From Rheinheimera maricola (GTDB taxonomy: Bacteria > Pseudomonadota > Gammaproteobacteria > Enterobacterales > Alteromonadaceae), in assembly GCF_016918075.2 (NCBI RefSeq), contig NZ_JAERPS020000004.1, positions 248,001 through 312,000 on the forward strand: 64,000 nt of DNA, in the 5' to 3' direction. The stretch's first letter is position 1, and each line of letters begins with the position of its first letter. Shown one piece after another: positions 43,081 to 54,155 of this stretch. The notes beneath the pieces are model-generated. The model did not search any database, was not told the DNA's origin, and was given only the letters and a program-made list of their open reading frames with translations. Position numbers and translations under genes: made by a program.

Positions 43081-43668
43081 CTATCGATCTAATTGCTTTA
43101 ACAGCTCGCGCTCAATAGCAAATACATGTTCGTCCTGCTCATTCATATCACGCAGTGCCTGCGCCAGTTTCAATACATACTCACTGTTTGGGCCACTTGG
43201 GCCTGTGCTTTGGGCAATATGTACGGCAATTTCAACATCACTGGCCGGGCCTAAATACGCCTCGTTATTGGCAGCGGCTAAATATACTACGCCTTCTGTT
43301 TCGTCTGGTTCGCTGTGGTCAGAATCGTTTAGCCAGTGTAGTGGGGTAAACACGCGCAAATAACCGTTTTTCTCGCGATGGTCTAAATGCTCAAAGGTAT
43401 CGGGCGTTACCTGATACGCCATACCTACACAGCGCGCACCGGGCGATTCAACAAGGGTTAACACCCGGCCTGGCGCCTGTGGCGTACCACGATGATCATG
43501 CGATCCCTGCCAAAACCGCCTTTCCCAGCCATAAATGCAGGCTGGCCTACAATCCAGATATTCAAAGTCAGTTTTATAAATCAGCGAGCCATAGCCAAAC
43601 AGCCACACTGAATCCAGGTGATGCAACGGCTGGCGTTGTTTATTCAAAGATATGGTGTTATGTGACAT
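43081..43668 (-). CDS. Gamma-glutamylcyclotransferase, ChaC-like (glutathione-specific)
   Basis: The 195-residue product carries the BtrG/ChaC fold signature VWLFGYGSLIYKTDFEY. The substrate block RRFWQGSHDHRGTPQAPGRVLTL is typical of ChaC. The catalytic Glu lies in the HLDHREKNGY region. It should split glutathione to 5-oxoproline and cysteinylglycine in the cytoplasm. With gorA at the other end of the window it belongs to glutathione turnover, though the two are not linked by transcription. A weak AAGAAG ribosome binding site precedes the ATG. Confidence 0.9.
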   Translation of the reverse strand: MSHNTISLNKQRQPLHHLDSVWLFGYGSLIYKTDFEYLDCRPACIYGWERRFWQGSHDHRGTPQAPGRVLTLVESPGARCVGMAYQVTPDTFEHLDHREKNGYLRVFTPLHWLNDSDHSEPDETEGVVYLAAANNEAYLGPASDVEIAVHIAQSTGPSGPNSEYVLKLAQALRDMNEQDEHVFAIERELLKQLDR

Positions 43669-43803
43669 GAAGCTTCTTTTTCGAAATTAAGCTGTGAATT
43701 TTAAGGGTAGAACAAAATTAACTTGTGATGTTGATCTGATAATTATCTGGCTTCTGCTATTTAGTAACACAAGCGGCCATCTGGTAGCTGAAAGGCTACG
43801 GTA

Positions 43804-44106
43804 TTAATTGAGTGCCGCCAGTACGTTCTCTGGAGCACGCTCAATTGCACGCAGCAAAGCTTTAGCCGGGCCGGTAGGCTCGCGGCGTCCTTGTTCCCAG
43901 TTACGCAGCGTACCCAGCTGTACATCAATCAGATCGGCAAATGCTGCTTGTGTCAGGTTCGTTTTCTGGCGAATTTCTTTCACTTTTATAGCCGCAACGA
44001 AAGTTTCACGCGATGGCTGGCGTTCACCGCGAACAATCTCACCCATTTCTTCAACGCTTTCCAGTAGTTGGTCGAACAGTTTATCTTTCATCAATATATG
44101 CGTCAT
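43804..44106 (-). CDS. NadS/HigA-type antitoxin-like helix-turn-helix protein
   Basis: About 95-100 residues; the ATG at 44091 (MKDKLFDQLLESVEEMGEI) is the usual family start and the ATG at 44106 an alternative. The N-terminal helix plus GERQPSRETFVAA is the region that contacts a RelE/HigB-type toxin in this family. The C-terminal HTH_3 domain reads IRQKTNLTQAAFADLIDVQLGTLRNWEQGRREPTGPAKALL. The toxin gene that normally precedes it is not present in the 60 nt upstream. It may therefore be an orphan antitoxin or regulator. Confidence 0.85.
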   Translation of the reverse strand: MTHILMKDKLFDQLLESVEEMGEIVRGERQPSRETFVAAIKVKEIRQKTNLTQAAFADLIDVQLGTLRNWEQGRREPTGPAKALLRAIERAPENVLAALN

Positions 44107-44168
44107 TGGCGTAGTTTTGCCTAAATATGCTGCAAAAGAATACCTCCGTCAATTGCAGCAAAGTGAAT

Positions 44169-44996
44169 CTAAAAGATATAAATAAACCCAATACCTATTT
44201 CGGCTTCATAGTTGCTGCGGGCGATGGGGCTGTTGCGCACGTCGCTGCTGAAATGCTCATACAGTGCCTCGGCGAAAATCTGCCAGTTGTCGTTGATATT
44301 GTGCCGGTAGTTGTAATCAATGCCGATTGAACGTAAGCCGCCACTCAGGTTGGTTTCGTCTAAACCCGATGCCAGTGATTGCTCTGCGGTGATACCAAAA
44401 CCGGTATTGGCATATTTGCTGTCGTGAAATACCGCCACCAGATTAAGTTCAGAGCCGGAACCGTCGGTTTTATCACCGAAGCGTCGCCCCACACCAAACA
44501 GGCCAAGGTTGCCGTTGTCTCCGCTGACCAGCCGGCCTACCAACCAATAACGCCAGTCGTTGTTAAACGCCCGGCGTGCCTGCAGCACTAATTCAAAGCC
44601 CTCTTCGGTGTCACCCAGCCCATCAAGGCGGCCATCGTCAGAGTCATTTTCTTCCCGGCCCTCATCAAAGCCAATTAAGGCCTCCAGTAGCCAGGTGTCT
44701 GAGCGCAGGCCGCGCCAACCCAGAGCTTCACCGGCAAAATAGAAAATGTCATTACCGCTGCGCCACTGCACCGCGCCGGCTGGCTGTACTTCAAAACCAA
44801 ATTCGTCTGAGCCCTCGTAAGCGGTTTCATACTCGATACCCGCACCCAGCGCGAAAGCCCAACCATCATTACCTTTAGTAAAGTCGTCAACTGACGGCAA
44901 AGGTACCAGCGCTGCGTTGTCGTTTTGCGCTAATGCGGTTTGAGGGAAAAAACCATGTAGTAAAATGGCCAACAGTAAACCGGTAAACTTTTTCAT
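44169..44996 (-). CDS. MipA/OmpV family outer-membrane protein
   Basis: Start at the ATG at 44996 (AAGG upstream), giving 275 residues. Signal peptide MKKFTGLLLAILLHGFFPQTALA. The mature chain is rich in alternating aromatic strands (WAFALGAGIEYETAYEG, FGFEVQPAGAVQWR, WRYWLVGRLV). It ends in the beta-signal IGIGFIYIF with terminal Phe, recognised by the BAM machinery. Family members scaffold peptidoglycan hydrolases (MipA) or act as small barrels (OmpV). A Cys-free mature chain and an acidic loop (DEGREENDSDDGR) are seen. Confidence 0.9.
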   Translation of the reverse strand: MKKFTGLLLAILLHGFFPQTALAQNDNAALVPLPSVDDFTKGNDGWAFALGAGIEYETAYEGSDEFGFEVQPAGAVQWRSGNDIFYFAGEALGWRGLRSDTWLLEALIGFDEGREENDSDDGRLDGLGDTEEGFELVLQARRAFNNDWRYWLVGRLVSGDNGNLGLFGVGRRFGDKTDGSGSELNLVAVFHDSKYANTGFGITAEQSLASGLDETNLSGGLRSIGIDYNYRHNINDNWQIFAEALYEHFSSDVRNSPIARSNYEAEIGIGFIYIF

Positions 44997-45095
44997 ATAA
45001 AACCTTAGCTGTATCAGCAGGGCAGAGTGCAACGAGAGTATTCAGTTCCGGTTTACGTATAACTGTTGTCGGTAGATCTTATTAACGCACTTTTA

Positions 45096-46436
45096 TTACT
45101 TAACCTCATTCAGCTTTGTCACTTGCGCATCAAAACTGCCTTCCGCCAGTTTAATAGCTACTTTATCGCCGGCTTTTAGCTGGCTGCTGCTGGTGACTAC
45201 CTGCTGTTTATCGTCAAAGGTAATGCTGTAACCGCGGGCCAGGGTTGCCAGCGGGCTTACGGTGTTTAGCTGGCTGCTTAACTGCGCCAGTTGTTGCTTG
45301 CTTTGCTTTAACTGCAACTGCTGGGCATTTATAAGCCGGCGTTCCAGCTGAGTAATATGCTGAGTGTATTGCAGTAAAGTTTTAACCGGCGATAACTGGC
45401 GCAGACTTTTATCCAGATACTGCTGCTGTTGCTGCGCGCCTTGCAGCGTGCGTTTGGCACTGGCGCTTAAGCGCAGTTGCAGCTCATCCAGCCGTTGTTG
45501 TTGTTGCTGTAAACGCCGTTTCGGGTGCAGGGCTAACAGGCGCTGGCTTAGGTTTAACAGTTTGGGCGCGGCGTGTTGCATGCGGGCACGCTGGGCCTGA
45601 ATAAGCGCACTGCGCAATCGCATAATGCGCTCAAGCAAATGCGATTGATCCGGCGATACCAGCTCTGCCGCAGCAGAGGGTGTGGGCGCGCGCACATCGG
45701 CGACAAAGTCGGTAAGGGCAAAGTCGATTTCATGGCCTACTGCGCTAACAATCGGAATAGGGCAGGCGGCTACCGCGCGGCATAAGGCTTCATCGTTAAA
45801 GCACCATAAGTCTTCTAACGAGCCACCGCCACGGCCGATTATGAGTACATCCACTTCGTTGCGGCGTATCGCTGTGCTTAGCATATTGCGTAATTGCGCG
45901 GCTGCCGTTTCGCCCTGCACTTGCGACGGGTAAATAATTACCTCAATGCCTGGCGCACGGCGTTTTAACACGGTAACAATATCGCGCACGGCAGCGCCGG
46001 TGGGCGAGGTAATTACCCCGACACGCTGCACCTGTGCCGGCAGTGGTTTTTTGCCGGCCGGGTCAAATAAACCTTCGGCCTGTAATTTGGCTTTTAACTG
46101 TTCAAACTGCTGTTTTAGTAAGCCGGCGCCGGCGCTTTCGATAAATTCAGCCAATAACTGATACTCGCCCCGCGGCTCGTACACGCTGATGCGGGCACGA
46201 ATAAGCACCTGCTGGCCGTTTTGCGGCCGAAAGCTGCTGTTGCGGTTAGCCATTTTAAACATGGCGCACTTAACCTGGGCGGCGCTGTCTTTTAACGAGA
46301 AATACCAGTGGCCCGATGCCGCAGCGACAAAATTAGACACTTCGCCCTGCAACCACAGTGTTTGAAACTGCAGCTCCAGCGTAAGGCGTACTTCACTGTT
46401 TAACCTGGAAACACTATAGATATCGGGGTTTTGCAT
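45096..46436 (-). CDS. xseA: Exodeoxyribonuclease VII large subunit
   Basis: Start at the ATG at 46436 (MQNPDIYSVSRLN), giving 446 residues, close to the E. coli length of 456. A longer frame upstream is rejected because it runs through the guaB promoter. It has an N-terminal OB-fold (LWLQGEVSNFV, GHWYFSLKDSAAQVKCAMF) and a catalytic domain with VGVITSPTGAAVRDI, LIIGRGGGSLEDLW and AVGHEIDFALTD. A long Gln-rich coiled coil (about 270-400) follows, then the C-terminal LARGYSI motif. It degrades single-stranded DNA with the XseB subunit, not encoded here. Divergent from guaB. Confidence 0.95.
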   Translation of the reverse strand: MQNPDIYSVSRLNSEVRLTLELQFQTLWLQGEVSNFVAAASGHWYFSLKDSAAQVKCAMFKMANRNSSFRPQNGQQVLIRARISVYEPRGEYQLLAEFIESAGAGLLKQQFEQLKAKLQAEGLFDPAGKKPLPAQVQRVGVITSPTGAAVRDIVTVLKRRAPGIEVIIYPSQVQGETAAAQLRNMLSTAIRRNEVDVLIIGRGGGSLEDLWCFNDEALCRAVAACPIPIVSAVGHEIDFALTDFVADVRAPTPSAAAELVSPDQSHLLERIMRLRSALIQAQRARMQHAAPKLLNLSQRLLALHPKRRLQQQQQRLDELQLRLSASAKRTLQGAQQQQQYLDKSLRQLSPVKTLLQYTQHITQLERRLINAQQLQLKQSKQQLAQLSSQLNTVSPLATLARGYSITFDDKQQVVTSSSQLKAGDKVAIKLAEGSFDAQVTKLNEVK

Positions 46437-46500
46437 AAAAAATGTACCGGCAGCTGGCCTGACAACGAAAGCGGTAGAGTAACATAAAACAAAAAAGCGT

Positions 46501-46529
46501 TTGTGATACGCGCGCAAAACCGTTAAAAT
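46501..46529 (+). promoter_or_regulatory. Sigma-70 promoter of guaBA
   Basis: TTGTGA, a 17-nt spacer and TAAAAT (5 of 6 to TATAAT) lie about 50 nt before the guaB ATG. No full PurR or DnaA box is recognisable. Confidence 0.6.
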
Positions 46530-46576
46530 TGCGCCGCAACATTCCCCATCTTTTCAGCCACAGCGAGATTGTTGCA

Positions 46577-48046
46577 ATGCTCAGGATCAAACAAGAAGCC
46601 CTTACCTTTGACGACGTGTTATTGGTACCGGCGCACTCTAGTGTACTACCTCACACAGCCGATTTACGCACCCGACTGACTAAAAGCATCACGCTGAATA
46701 TTCCTATGGTTTCTGCGTCTATGGACACGGTAACTGAAGCCCGATTAGCCATAGCGCTGGCACAGGAAGGTGGCTTAGGTTTTATTCATAAAAACATGAC
46801 CATCGAAGAGCAGGCCGCTAACGTTCGCAAAGTTAAAAAGTTCGAAAGTGGCGTAGTGTCTGACCCGGTAACGGTAACGCCGGATATGAGTATCCGCGAA
46901 GTGCAGGCGTTAGCGCAGCAGTGCGGTTTCTCTGGCTTTCCGGTAGTCGATGCCAGCAACAACCTGGTGGGCATGCTAACCAGCCGCGATATGAGCTTTG
47001 AAGCGAATAACAACGAGAAAGTCTCCAGCCTAATGACGCCACGCGAGCGTTTAGTCACAGTGCTTGAAACTGCCCCGCGTGAAGAAGCCTTTAAAAAGAT
47101 GCACCAGCACCGCATTGAAAAAGTGTTGGTGGTCGACAGCGAATTTAAATTAAAAGGTTTAATTACCGTACGCGACTACTACAAAGCTGCCAGCAAGCCT
47201 AACGCCTGTAAAGACGAATTAGGCCGCTTGCGTGTTGGCGCGGCAGTGGGCGTCGGCCCAGGCACCGACGAGCGCATTGCTGCGCTGGTAGAAGCCGGCG
47301 TAGATATTCTGCTGATTGATACCTCGCACGGCCATTCACAAGGTGTAATTGACCGTGTTAAACAAACCCGTGCCCAGTACCCGGATTTACAAATTGTCGC
47401 CGGTAATGTGGCCACCGCTGAAGGTGCCAAGGCGCTGGCAGCTGCGGGTGCCAACGCAGTAAAAGTGGGCATTGGCCCGGGCTCTATTTGTACTACCCGT
47501 ATTGTTACCGGTTGTGGTGTGCCGCAAATTACCGCTATTTCTGAAGCCGCTATGGGCGTAGCCGGTACCGATGTGACCATTATTGCCGACGGCGGTATTC
47601 GTTTCTCCGGTGATGTAGCCAAAGCCTTGGTTGCCGGTGCAAACCTGGTCATGGTGGGCTCGATGTTTGCCGGTACTGAAGAAGCGCCGGGTGATGTTGA
47701 GCTATATCAGGGCCGCTACTATAAGTCTTACCGTGGTATGGGCTCGTTAGGTGCCATGGCACAGCGTAACGGCTCGTCTGACCGTTATTTCCAAGGCAGC
47801 AACAACGCCGAGAAACTGGTACCGGAAGGTATCGAAGGCCGCGTGGCGTATAAAGGCCCGATGGAAAACATTATTCACCAGCAAATGGGTGGCCTGCGCA
47901 GCGCCATGGGCTTAACCGGTTGCGCTACCATTGACGAGCTGCGCACTAAGCCAGAGTTTGTCCGGGTAACTTCGGCCGGTATGGGCGAGTCGCATGTGCA
48001 TGATGTGCAAATTACCAAAGAAGCGCCAAACTACCGCTTAGGCTAA
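46577..48046 (+). CDS. guaB: Inosine-5'-monophosphate dehydrogenase
   Basis: Start at the ATG at 46577 ([18 protein letters not shown]), giving 489 residues like the E. coli enzyme. It oxidises IMP to XMP with NAD+, the committed step of guanine nucleotide synthesis. Two CBS domains (about 94-205) are inserted in the barrel. Catalytic Cys is in [15 protein letters not shown] (near residue 305), and the flap RYFQGSN follows the [10 protein letters not shown] region. It is followed by guaA after 57 nt, the standard guaBA operon. Confidence 0.97.
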   Translation: MLRIKQEALTFDDVLLVPAHSSVLPHTADLRTRLTKSITLNIPMVSASMDTVTEARLAIALAQEGGLGFIHKNMTIEEQAANVRKVKKFESGVVSDPVTVTPDMSIREVQALAQQCGFSGFPVVDASNNLVGMLTSRDMSFEANNNEKVSSLMTPRERLVTVLETAPREEAFKKMHQHRIEKVLVVDSEFKLKGLITVRDYYKAASKPNACKDELGRLRVGAAVGVGPGTDERIAALVEAGVDILLIDTSHGHSQGVIDRVKQTRAQYPDLQIVAGNVATAEGAKALAAAGANAVKVGIGPGSICTTRIVTGCGVPQITAISEAAMGVAGTDVTIIADGGIRFSGDVAKALVAGANLVMVGSMFAGTEEAPGDVELYQGRYYKSYRGMGSLGAMAQRNGSSDRYFQGSNNAEKLVPEGIEGRVAYKGPMENIIHQQMGGLRSAMGLTGCATIDELRTKPEFVRVTSAGMGESHVHDVQITKEAPNYRLG

Positions 48047-48103
48047 CTGTTTACTGTTTTATCGGCTGGCTCACCCCGGCCGCTTTACTTTTTAAAGGTC
48101 GCT

Positions 48104-49681
48104 ATGAACAAAAACATTCATCACCACCGCATCTTAATCCTCGACTTTGGTTCGCAGTATACTCAGCTGATTGCCCGCCGCGTGCGCGAAATTGGCGTGT
48201 ATTGTGAGCTGTGGGCCTGGGATGTTACCGAAGCGCAAATTCGTGACTTTAACCCAACCGGTATTATTTTGTCCGGCGGCCCGGAAAGTGTACACGAAGC
48301 CAACTCTCCGCGGGCCCCTCAATATGTGTTTGAAGCGGGCGTGCCGGTATTGGGTATATGCTACGGCATGCAAACCATGGCCGAGCAGTTAGGCGGCAAG
48401 GTGCAGGGCTCGGACATGCGCGAGTTTGGCTATGCTCAGGTTGAAGTGGTCGCAGCGAACGATTTATTTGCCAAAATTGAAGACCACGTTGGCGGTAACG
48501 GTAATGCTTTGTTAGACGTGTGGATGAGCCACGGCGACAAGGTAGTGCAAGTTCCGGAAGGTTTTATTACCTGTGCCAGCACCACCACCTGCCCGCATGC
48601 CGGCATGGTAGATGAAGCCCGTCAGTTCTACGGCGTGCAGTTTCACCCGGAAGTTACCCACACCCGTCAGGGGCTGCGTATGCTGGAGCATTTCGTGGTG
48701 GATATCTGTGGTTGTGACAAACTGTGGACACCGGCATCGATTATTGAAGACGCTGTTATCCGCTTAAAGCAACAGATTGGCGATGACCGCGTTATATTAG
48801 GCTTGTCCGGCGGCGTTGACAGCTCTGTGGTGGCGATGTTGCTACACCGTGCTATCGGTAAAAACCTGACTTGCGTATTTGTTGATAACGGCCTGCTGCG
48901 CTTAAACGAAGGCAAGCAGGTAATGGATATGTTTGGCGACCATTTTGGCCTGAACATTATTAAAGTTGACGCCGAGGAGCGTTTCTTATCGGCACTGGCC
49001 GGCGAGAACGATCCGGAAGCCAAGCGTAAGATCATCGGCCGGGTGTTTGTTGAAGTATTCGACGAGCAATCGCAGTTACTGGAAAACGCCAAGTGGCTGG
49101 CACAGGGCACCATTTACCCTGACGTAATTGAATCTGCCGGTTCTGCTACCGGTAAAGCGCACGTGATTAAATCGCACCATAACGTCGGCGGTTTGCCCGC
49201 GCATATGAAGCTGGGCTTAGTAGAGCCACTGCGTGAGCTGTTTAAAGACGAAGTGCGTAAAGTGGGCTTAGAGCTGGGCCTGCCATACGACATGCTTTAC
49301 CGTCATCCGTTCCCTGGCCCTGGTTTAGGTGTGCGCGTACTGGGCGAAATTAAAAAAGACTACTGCGATATCCTGCGCCGCGCCGATGCCATCTTTATCG
49401 AAGAGCTACACAAAGCCGACCTTTACAACAAAGTAAGCCAGGCGTTTGCGGTATTCTTGCCGGTAAAATCGGTAGGTGTAATGGGCGATGCGCGTAAGTA
49501 CGACTGGGTAGTATCACTGCGTGCAGTAGAAACCATCGACTTTATGACCGCGCATTGGGCCCATCTGCCATATGGGCTACTGGGTAAAGTATCTAACCGT
49601 ATTATCAATGAAATTAACGGTATCTCCCGCGTGGTATACGATATCAGCGGTAAACCACCAGCGACAATTGAGTGGGAATAA
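48104..49681 (+). CDS. guaA: GMP synthase (glutamine-hydrolysing)
   Basis: The 525-residue protein converts XMP to GMP using glutamine and ATP. The class-I glutamine amidotransferase domain has the nucleophile in LGICYGMQ and the His-Glu pair in [11 protein letters not shown]. The ATP-pyrophosphatase P-loop LSGGVDSSV begins near residue 235. The dimerisation domain ends in the conserved KPPATIEWE. Second gene of guaBA, closed by an intrinsic terminator. Confidence 0.97.
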   Translation: MNKNIHHHRILILDFGSQYTQLIARRVREIGVYCELWAWDVTEAQIRDFNPTGIILSGGPESVHEANSPRAPQYVFEAGVPVLGICYGMQTMAEQLGGKVQGSDMREFGYAQVEVVAANDLFAKIEDHVGGNGNALLDVWMSHGDKVVQVPEGFITCASTTTCPHAGMVDEARQFYGVQFHPEVTHTRQGLRMLEHFVVDICGCDKLWTPASIIEDAVIRLKQQIGDDRVILGLSGGVDSSVVAMLLHRAIGKNLTCVFVDNGLLRLNEGKQVMDMFGDHFGLNIIKVDAEERFLSALAGENDPEAKRKIIGRVFVEVFDEQSQLLENAKWLAQGTIYPDVIESAGSATGKAHVIKSHHNVGGLPAHMKLGLVEPLRELFKDEVRKVGLELGLPYDMLYRHPFPGPGLGVRVLGEIKKDYCDILRRADAIFIEELHKADLYNKVSQAFAVFLPVKSVGVMGDARKYDWVVSLRAVETIDFMTAHWAHLPYGLLGKVSNRIINEINGISRVVYDISGKPPATIEWE

Positions 49682-49700
49682 CTTTCCCAAGCTAAATACA

Positions 49701-49730
49701 AAAAGGCCAGCGCAATGCTGGCCTTTTTTA
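49701..49730 (+). terminator. Intrinsic terminator of guaBA
   Basis: Stem AAAAGGCCAGC/GCTGGCCTTTT with a GCAAT loop region and a run of six T. Confidence 0.92.
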
Positions 49731-49805
49731 TAAGCTATCAAGTTGCGGTTCAGCTGATATTTGGCACTATATACCGGTATTTTTAATCTGAAGGAGTGAG
49801 TTAAC

Positions 49806-49976
49806 ATGAAAAAATTAGGATTACTGCTGGCGTGTTGTGCATTTTTAACCGCTTGTGCGCCTGAAGTGGGTAGCAAAAAATGGTGTGACAGCATGAAGGA
49901 AAAGCCCAAAGGCGATTGGACAGCCAACGAAGCTACCGATTTTGCCAAGCATTGTGTATTTAAAACGGAAGAATAA
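49806..49976 (+). CDS. DUF3012-type mini-lipoprotein
   Basis: The 56-residue lipoprotein has signal MKKLGLLLACCAFLTAC with lipobox LTAC. The mature part is CAPEVGSKKWCDSMK and EKPKGDWTANEATDFAKHCVF, leaving two further cysteines after the lipidated one. This pattern (APEVGS..WC..MK.KPKGDWTANEA.D.AKHC) is characteristic of DUF3012. AAGGAG lies 10 nt before the ATG. Function unknown. Confidence 0.85.
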   Translation: MKKLGLLLACCAFLTACAPEVGSKKWCDSMKEKPKGDWTANEATDFAKHCVFKTEE

Positions 49977-49986
49977 TGGCTATATA

Positions 49987-50026
49987 GCCGGTGTTCAGCA
50001 CCGGCCATTAGCGTATTTGCTAATGG
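49987..50026. repeat. Two adjacent hairpins between convergent genes
   Basis: GCCGGTG/CACCGGC (loop TTCAG) is immediately followed by CCATTAGC/GCTAATGG (loop GTATTT); the shared C at 50005 joins them. No U-tract. They lie between the lipoprotein gene and the convergent binding-protein gene and probably mark transcript ends. Confidence 0.5.
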
Positions 50027-50049
50027 CTGCCTTGGGGCAAACGAGCAAA

Positions 50050-50736
50050 CTACTGAGCCTGTTCCAAATTAAAACCAAGTTGGTTTAACTGTTTACTAAG
50101 CATTACAGCAATGGAGCTACCCAGCTGTTGATGTTTTTTATGCAGTATATGATATAGCCCGAAAGGACCAATGTTCGTTTCGGATCTATTGGCGTTTTCC
50201 AGCTTAGGCGGTTGCAGTAAATCGCTTTCTATCCACACCAGATAGTCCACTTTACCAGCATTAAACATCACAATTATGTTATGCCAGTCGCTATTGAAAT
50301 AGCGTTTTGCCTGAATGTCGCTGGTAAGTATTTGTAACGTCGCATCCTGGGTTGGTACTAGCACACGTTGTTTAGGATCTAACAGCACGGCGCTGTCACA
50401 AGGCAGGTCTGGCCGGCAATACAGTACAACTTGTACTGTGTCTAACAGCACGACAGGGGCAGCGTTATCCAGCTTGCTTAGCAACGGGGCTAACCTGCCA
50501 ACATCCCCATCTACCAGGCCATCATTTAACAATTTTAATGCTCTGGCGCCGTCTGCTTCCTGAAAAGTTAGTTGGTAGCCAAGGTTGCCATACACCTCTT
50601 GTAACAGCGGTATCAACCGATCGCGGGTAACCGGATGACCGGAATGTGAAAACACTAAATGTTGCTTTGGTGCAGCGACTGCCGCCTGGCACATAACTAT
50701 TACCAATAGTAAGAGGCTACCGCGCCGGTTTATCAT
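50050..50736 (-). CDS. Periplasmic solute-binding-like protein
   Basis: The 228-residue product has a signal peptide (MINRRGSLLLLVIVMCQAAVA). The mature part resembles family-3 periplasmic binding proteins: LIPLLQEVYGNLGYQLTFQEADGARALKLLNDGLVDGDVGRL is the first lobe, with the switch at about 90-100 and an aromatic WIESDLL later. Such proteins without a transporter next to them often act as sensors or stand-alone amino-acid binders. Two cysteines (CRPDLPC) may be disulfide-bonded. No permease genes nearby. Confidence 0.75.
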   Translation of the reverse strand: MINRRGSLLLLVIVMCQAAVAAPKQHLVFSHSGHPVTRDRLIPLLQEVYGNLGYQLTFQEADGARALKLLNDGLVDGDVGRLAPLLSKLDNAAPVVLLDTVQVVLYCRPDLPCDSAVLLDPKQRVLVPTQDATLQILTSDIQAKRYFNSDWHNIIVMFNAGKVDYLVWIESDLLQPPKLENANRSETNIGPFGLYHILHKKHQQLGSSIAVMLSKQLNQLGFNLEQAQ

Positions 50737-50845
50737 ATTTGGCTCCCGCTCAATTTATGGCTAAAGTATAAGCCAGAATAAACAGGATAGAGCAGCGGAT
50801 ACTAGATTATTATCGCGCTGGTCAACACAACTAAGAAGAGTAAAC

Positions 50846-51295
50846 ATGCGCAACGTAAAACAACTTAATTTCAGTATTGTGATCAATGCGCCGGTGCAAA
50901 CGGTGTGGCAACGCATGTTGTCAGATGTGGGTTACCGTAACTGGACTTCCGCTTTTTGCGAAGGCTCGTATTTTAAAGGCAGTTGGCAGCAAGGCGAAAC
51001 AATGCGGTTTTTATCTCCCTCCGGTGATGGCATGGTAGCCACTATTGCGGAGCATCAACCGTTGGAGTTTATCTCGATTAAACATTTGGGGTTTATTGTT
51101 GCAGGTGTAGATGATTTTACCAGCGACAAGGTGACCAGCTGGGCACCAGCGTTTGAAAATTACCGTTTTACTGAAACAGAAACGGGTGCGCGACTGGATA
51201 TTGAGCAGGAGATTGCTCCGGAGTATGAGCAATATATGTTGGATACCTGGCCGAAAGCGCTCGAAAGACTCAAGCTGTTATGCGAGCAGGGCTAA
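50846..51295 (+). CDS. SRPBCC/START-like (AHSA1-type) protein
   Basis: The 149-residue cytoplasmic protein has the helix-grip fold pattern: FSIVINAPVQTVWQRML at the N-terminus, GSWQQGETMRFLSPSG, and a C-terminal amphipathic helix (LDTWPKALERLKLL). This superfamily binds hydrophobic ligands in a cavity. The ligand is unknown. It precedes the N-ATPase operon by about 200 nt but appears unrelated. Confidence 0.82.
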   Translation: MRNVKQLNFSIVINAPVQTVWQRMLSDVGYRNWTSAFCEGSYFKGSWQQGETMRFLSPSGDGMVATIAEHQPLEFISIKHLGFIVAGVDDFTSDKVTSWAPAFENYRFTETETGARLDIEQEIAPEYEQYMLDTWPKALERLKLLCEQG

Positions 51296-51341
51296 GTCGA
51301 TGCTGTGGCGGCTTTGTTTAGGCTGAAGCTATTTTTTATCC

Positions 51342-51399
51342 AGCTACTTTGGTGAGTGTGTTGTCATTTCATTAGCGCTAATCATCACACAAAGTAGCT
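51342..51399. repeat. Inverted repeat upstream of the N-ATPase operon
   Basis: 10-bp arms AGCTACTTTG/CAAAGTAGCT enclose a perfect 12-bp palindrome ATTAGCGCTAAT (51371-51382). The arms are not equidistant from it (19 and 7 nt). It could be a large regulatory hairpin, a regulator site or a footprint of insertion of the ATPase genes. Confidence 0.5.
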
Positions 51400-51491
51400 A
51401 ATCTCGCATTATCAGCTATTGTTTGAAGTGAACTCATCTTATCGGCATTCATTTGTTGCCGACATCTCAAATGCTCGCTAACTGGACATAG

Positions 51492-53376
<1,885 letters not shown>

Positions 53377-53389
53377 AAAAGATTTGGCT

Positions 53390-53830
53390 ATGAACAACAA
53401 GGCGGATCCCAAGCCTGGCAGCACTAAAGCCGATAGCATCAACGCCAAAGGCGGCAAAGCGGTAAGCGCTAAAACAGACCACGCAAAAACAGCGCGTGTT
53501 CAAGCGGCGGCCTCAGAGCGGCGAGGTGCTGGTTTTAGCCAAAAAGTGGGTGATATCGCCGCGCGTAAATTGCAGGCACAGCAAAGTGTAACAAAAAACG
53601 TTTGGTCGGGTTTGGGCATGATGGGGTTAATTGGCTGGTCAGTAGTGGTGCCAACGTTACTGGGTGCTGCCTTGGGTATGTGGTTGGACAAACGCTACCC
53701 ATCAGCTCAGTCCTGGACGTTAATGCTGTTGGTCGCTGGCTTATGTTTAGGCTGCTTTAATGCCTGGCGCTGGGTGGAAAAGGAAGACCATGATATACAT
53801 CAACACGGCGGCAATGACGATGTTGATTAA
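53390..53830 (+). CDS. atpQ: N-ATPase accessory membrane protein AtpQ (AtpI-like)
   Basis: About 146 residues from the ATG at 53390; an in-frame TTG 39 nt earlier is an alternative. The first about 70 residues are a polar Lys/Ala-rich extension. Two membrane helices follow, with LGMMGLIGWSVVVPTLLGAALGMWLDKRYP, the characteristic AtpQ/AtpI block, and SWTLMLLVAGLCLGCFNAW. Family members help assembly of the c-ring. The N-terminal extension is longer than I expect for AtpQ. Confidence 0.85.
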   Translation: MNNKADPKPGSTKADSINAKGGKAVSAKTDHAKTARVQAAASERRGAGFSQKVGDIAARKLQAQQSVTKNVWSGLGMMGLIGWSVVVPTLLGAALGMWLDKRYPSAQSWTLMLLVAGLCLGCFNAWRWVEKEDHDIHQHGGNDDVD

Positions 53831-54155
53831 TGATATCAGCATTACGGTTATTTACGCTGTGCTTGCGCTACTGGCAGGCGTTGCGCTTGGCGTAGGGTAT
53901 TTTGCCGGCCTTTGGTGGACCGTACGTCAGCTTGGTAATAGTAAATACCCAGGCTTACTATGTTGTGGCAGCCTGCTAGTTCGGCTAGGCAGCGTAATGT
54001 TGGGCTTCTATTTCTTGCTTGTGGTAAGTGTATTCAGCGCAATGGTGGCATTGCTGGGTTTTGTTTTGGCACGCCTTTTTGTTACCTGTGTTGCCCAGCG
54101 TACAGAGCAAGCTGATGCAATCAGACAGAATAGTCGCTATGCGGCTAAGTCCTGA
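53790..54155 (+). CDS. atpR: N-ATPase accessory membrane protein AtpR
   Basis: The 121-residue protein has three hydrophobic segments. Start at the ATG at 53790, set by AAGGAAG; it overlaps atpQ by 41 nt. The helix GVALGVGYFAGLWWTVRQL carries the Arg that in AtpR is thought to interact with the c-subunit carboxylate. A short charged C-terminus follows (AQRTEQADAIRQ). AtpQ and AtpR are specific to N-ATPase operons. Confidence 0.85.
   Translation: MIYINTAAMTMLINDISITVIYAVLALLAGVALGVGYFAGLWWTVRQLGNSKYPGLLCCGSLLVRLGSVMLGFYFLLVVSVFSAMVALLGFVLARLFVTCVAQRTEQADAIRQNSRYAAKS

Noticed and set aside
45360-45600. Runs of CAG/TTG-like triplets within xseA considered as a microsatellite
   Set aside because: They encode the Gln-rich coiled coil normal for the large subunit of exonuclease VII.
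46437-46517. Longer N-terminus for XseA
   Set aside because: The extra residues are not family-like and the region holds the divergent guaB promoter.
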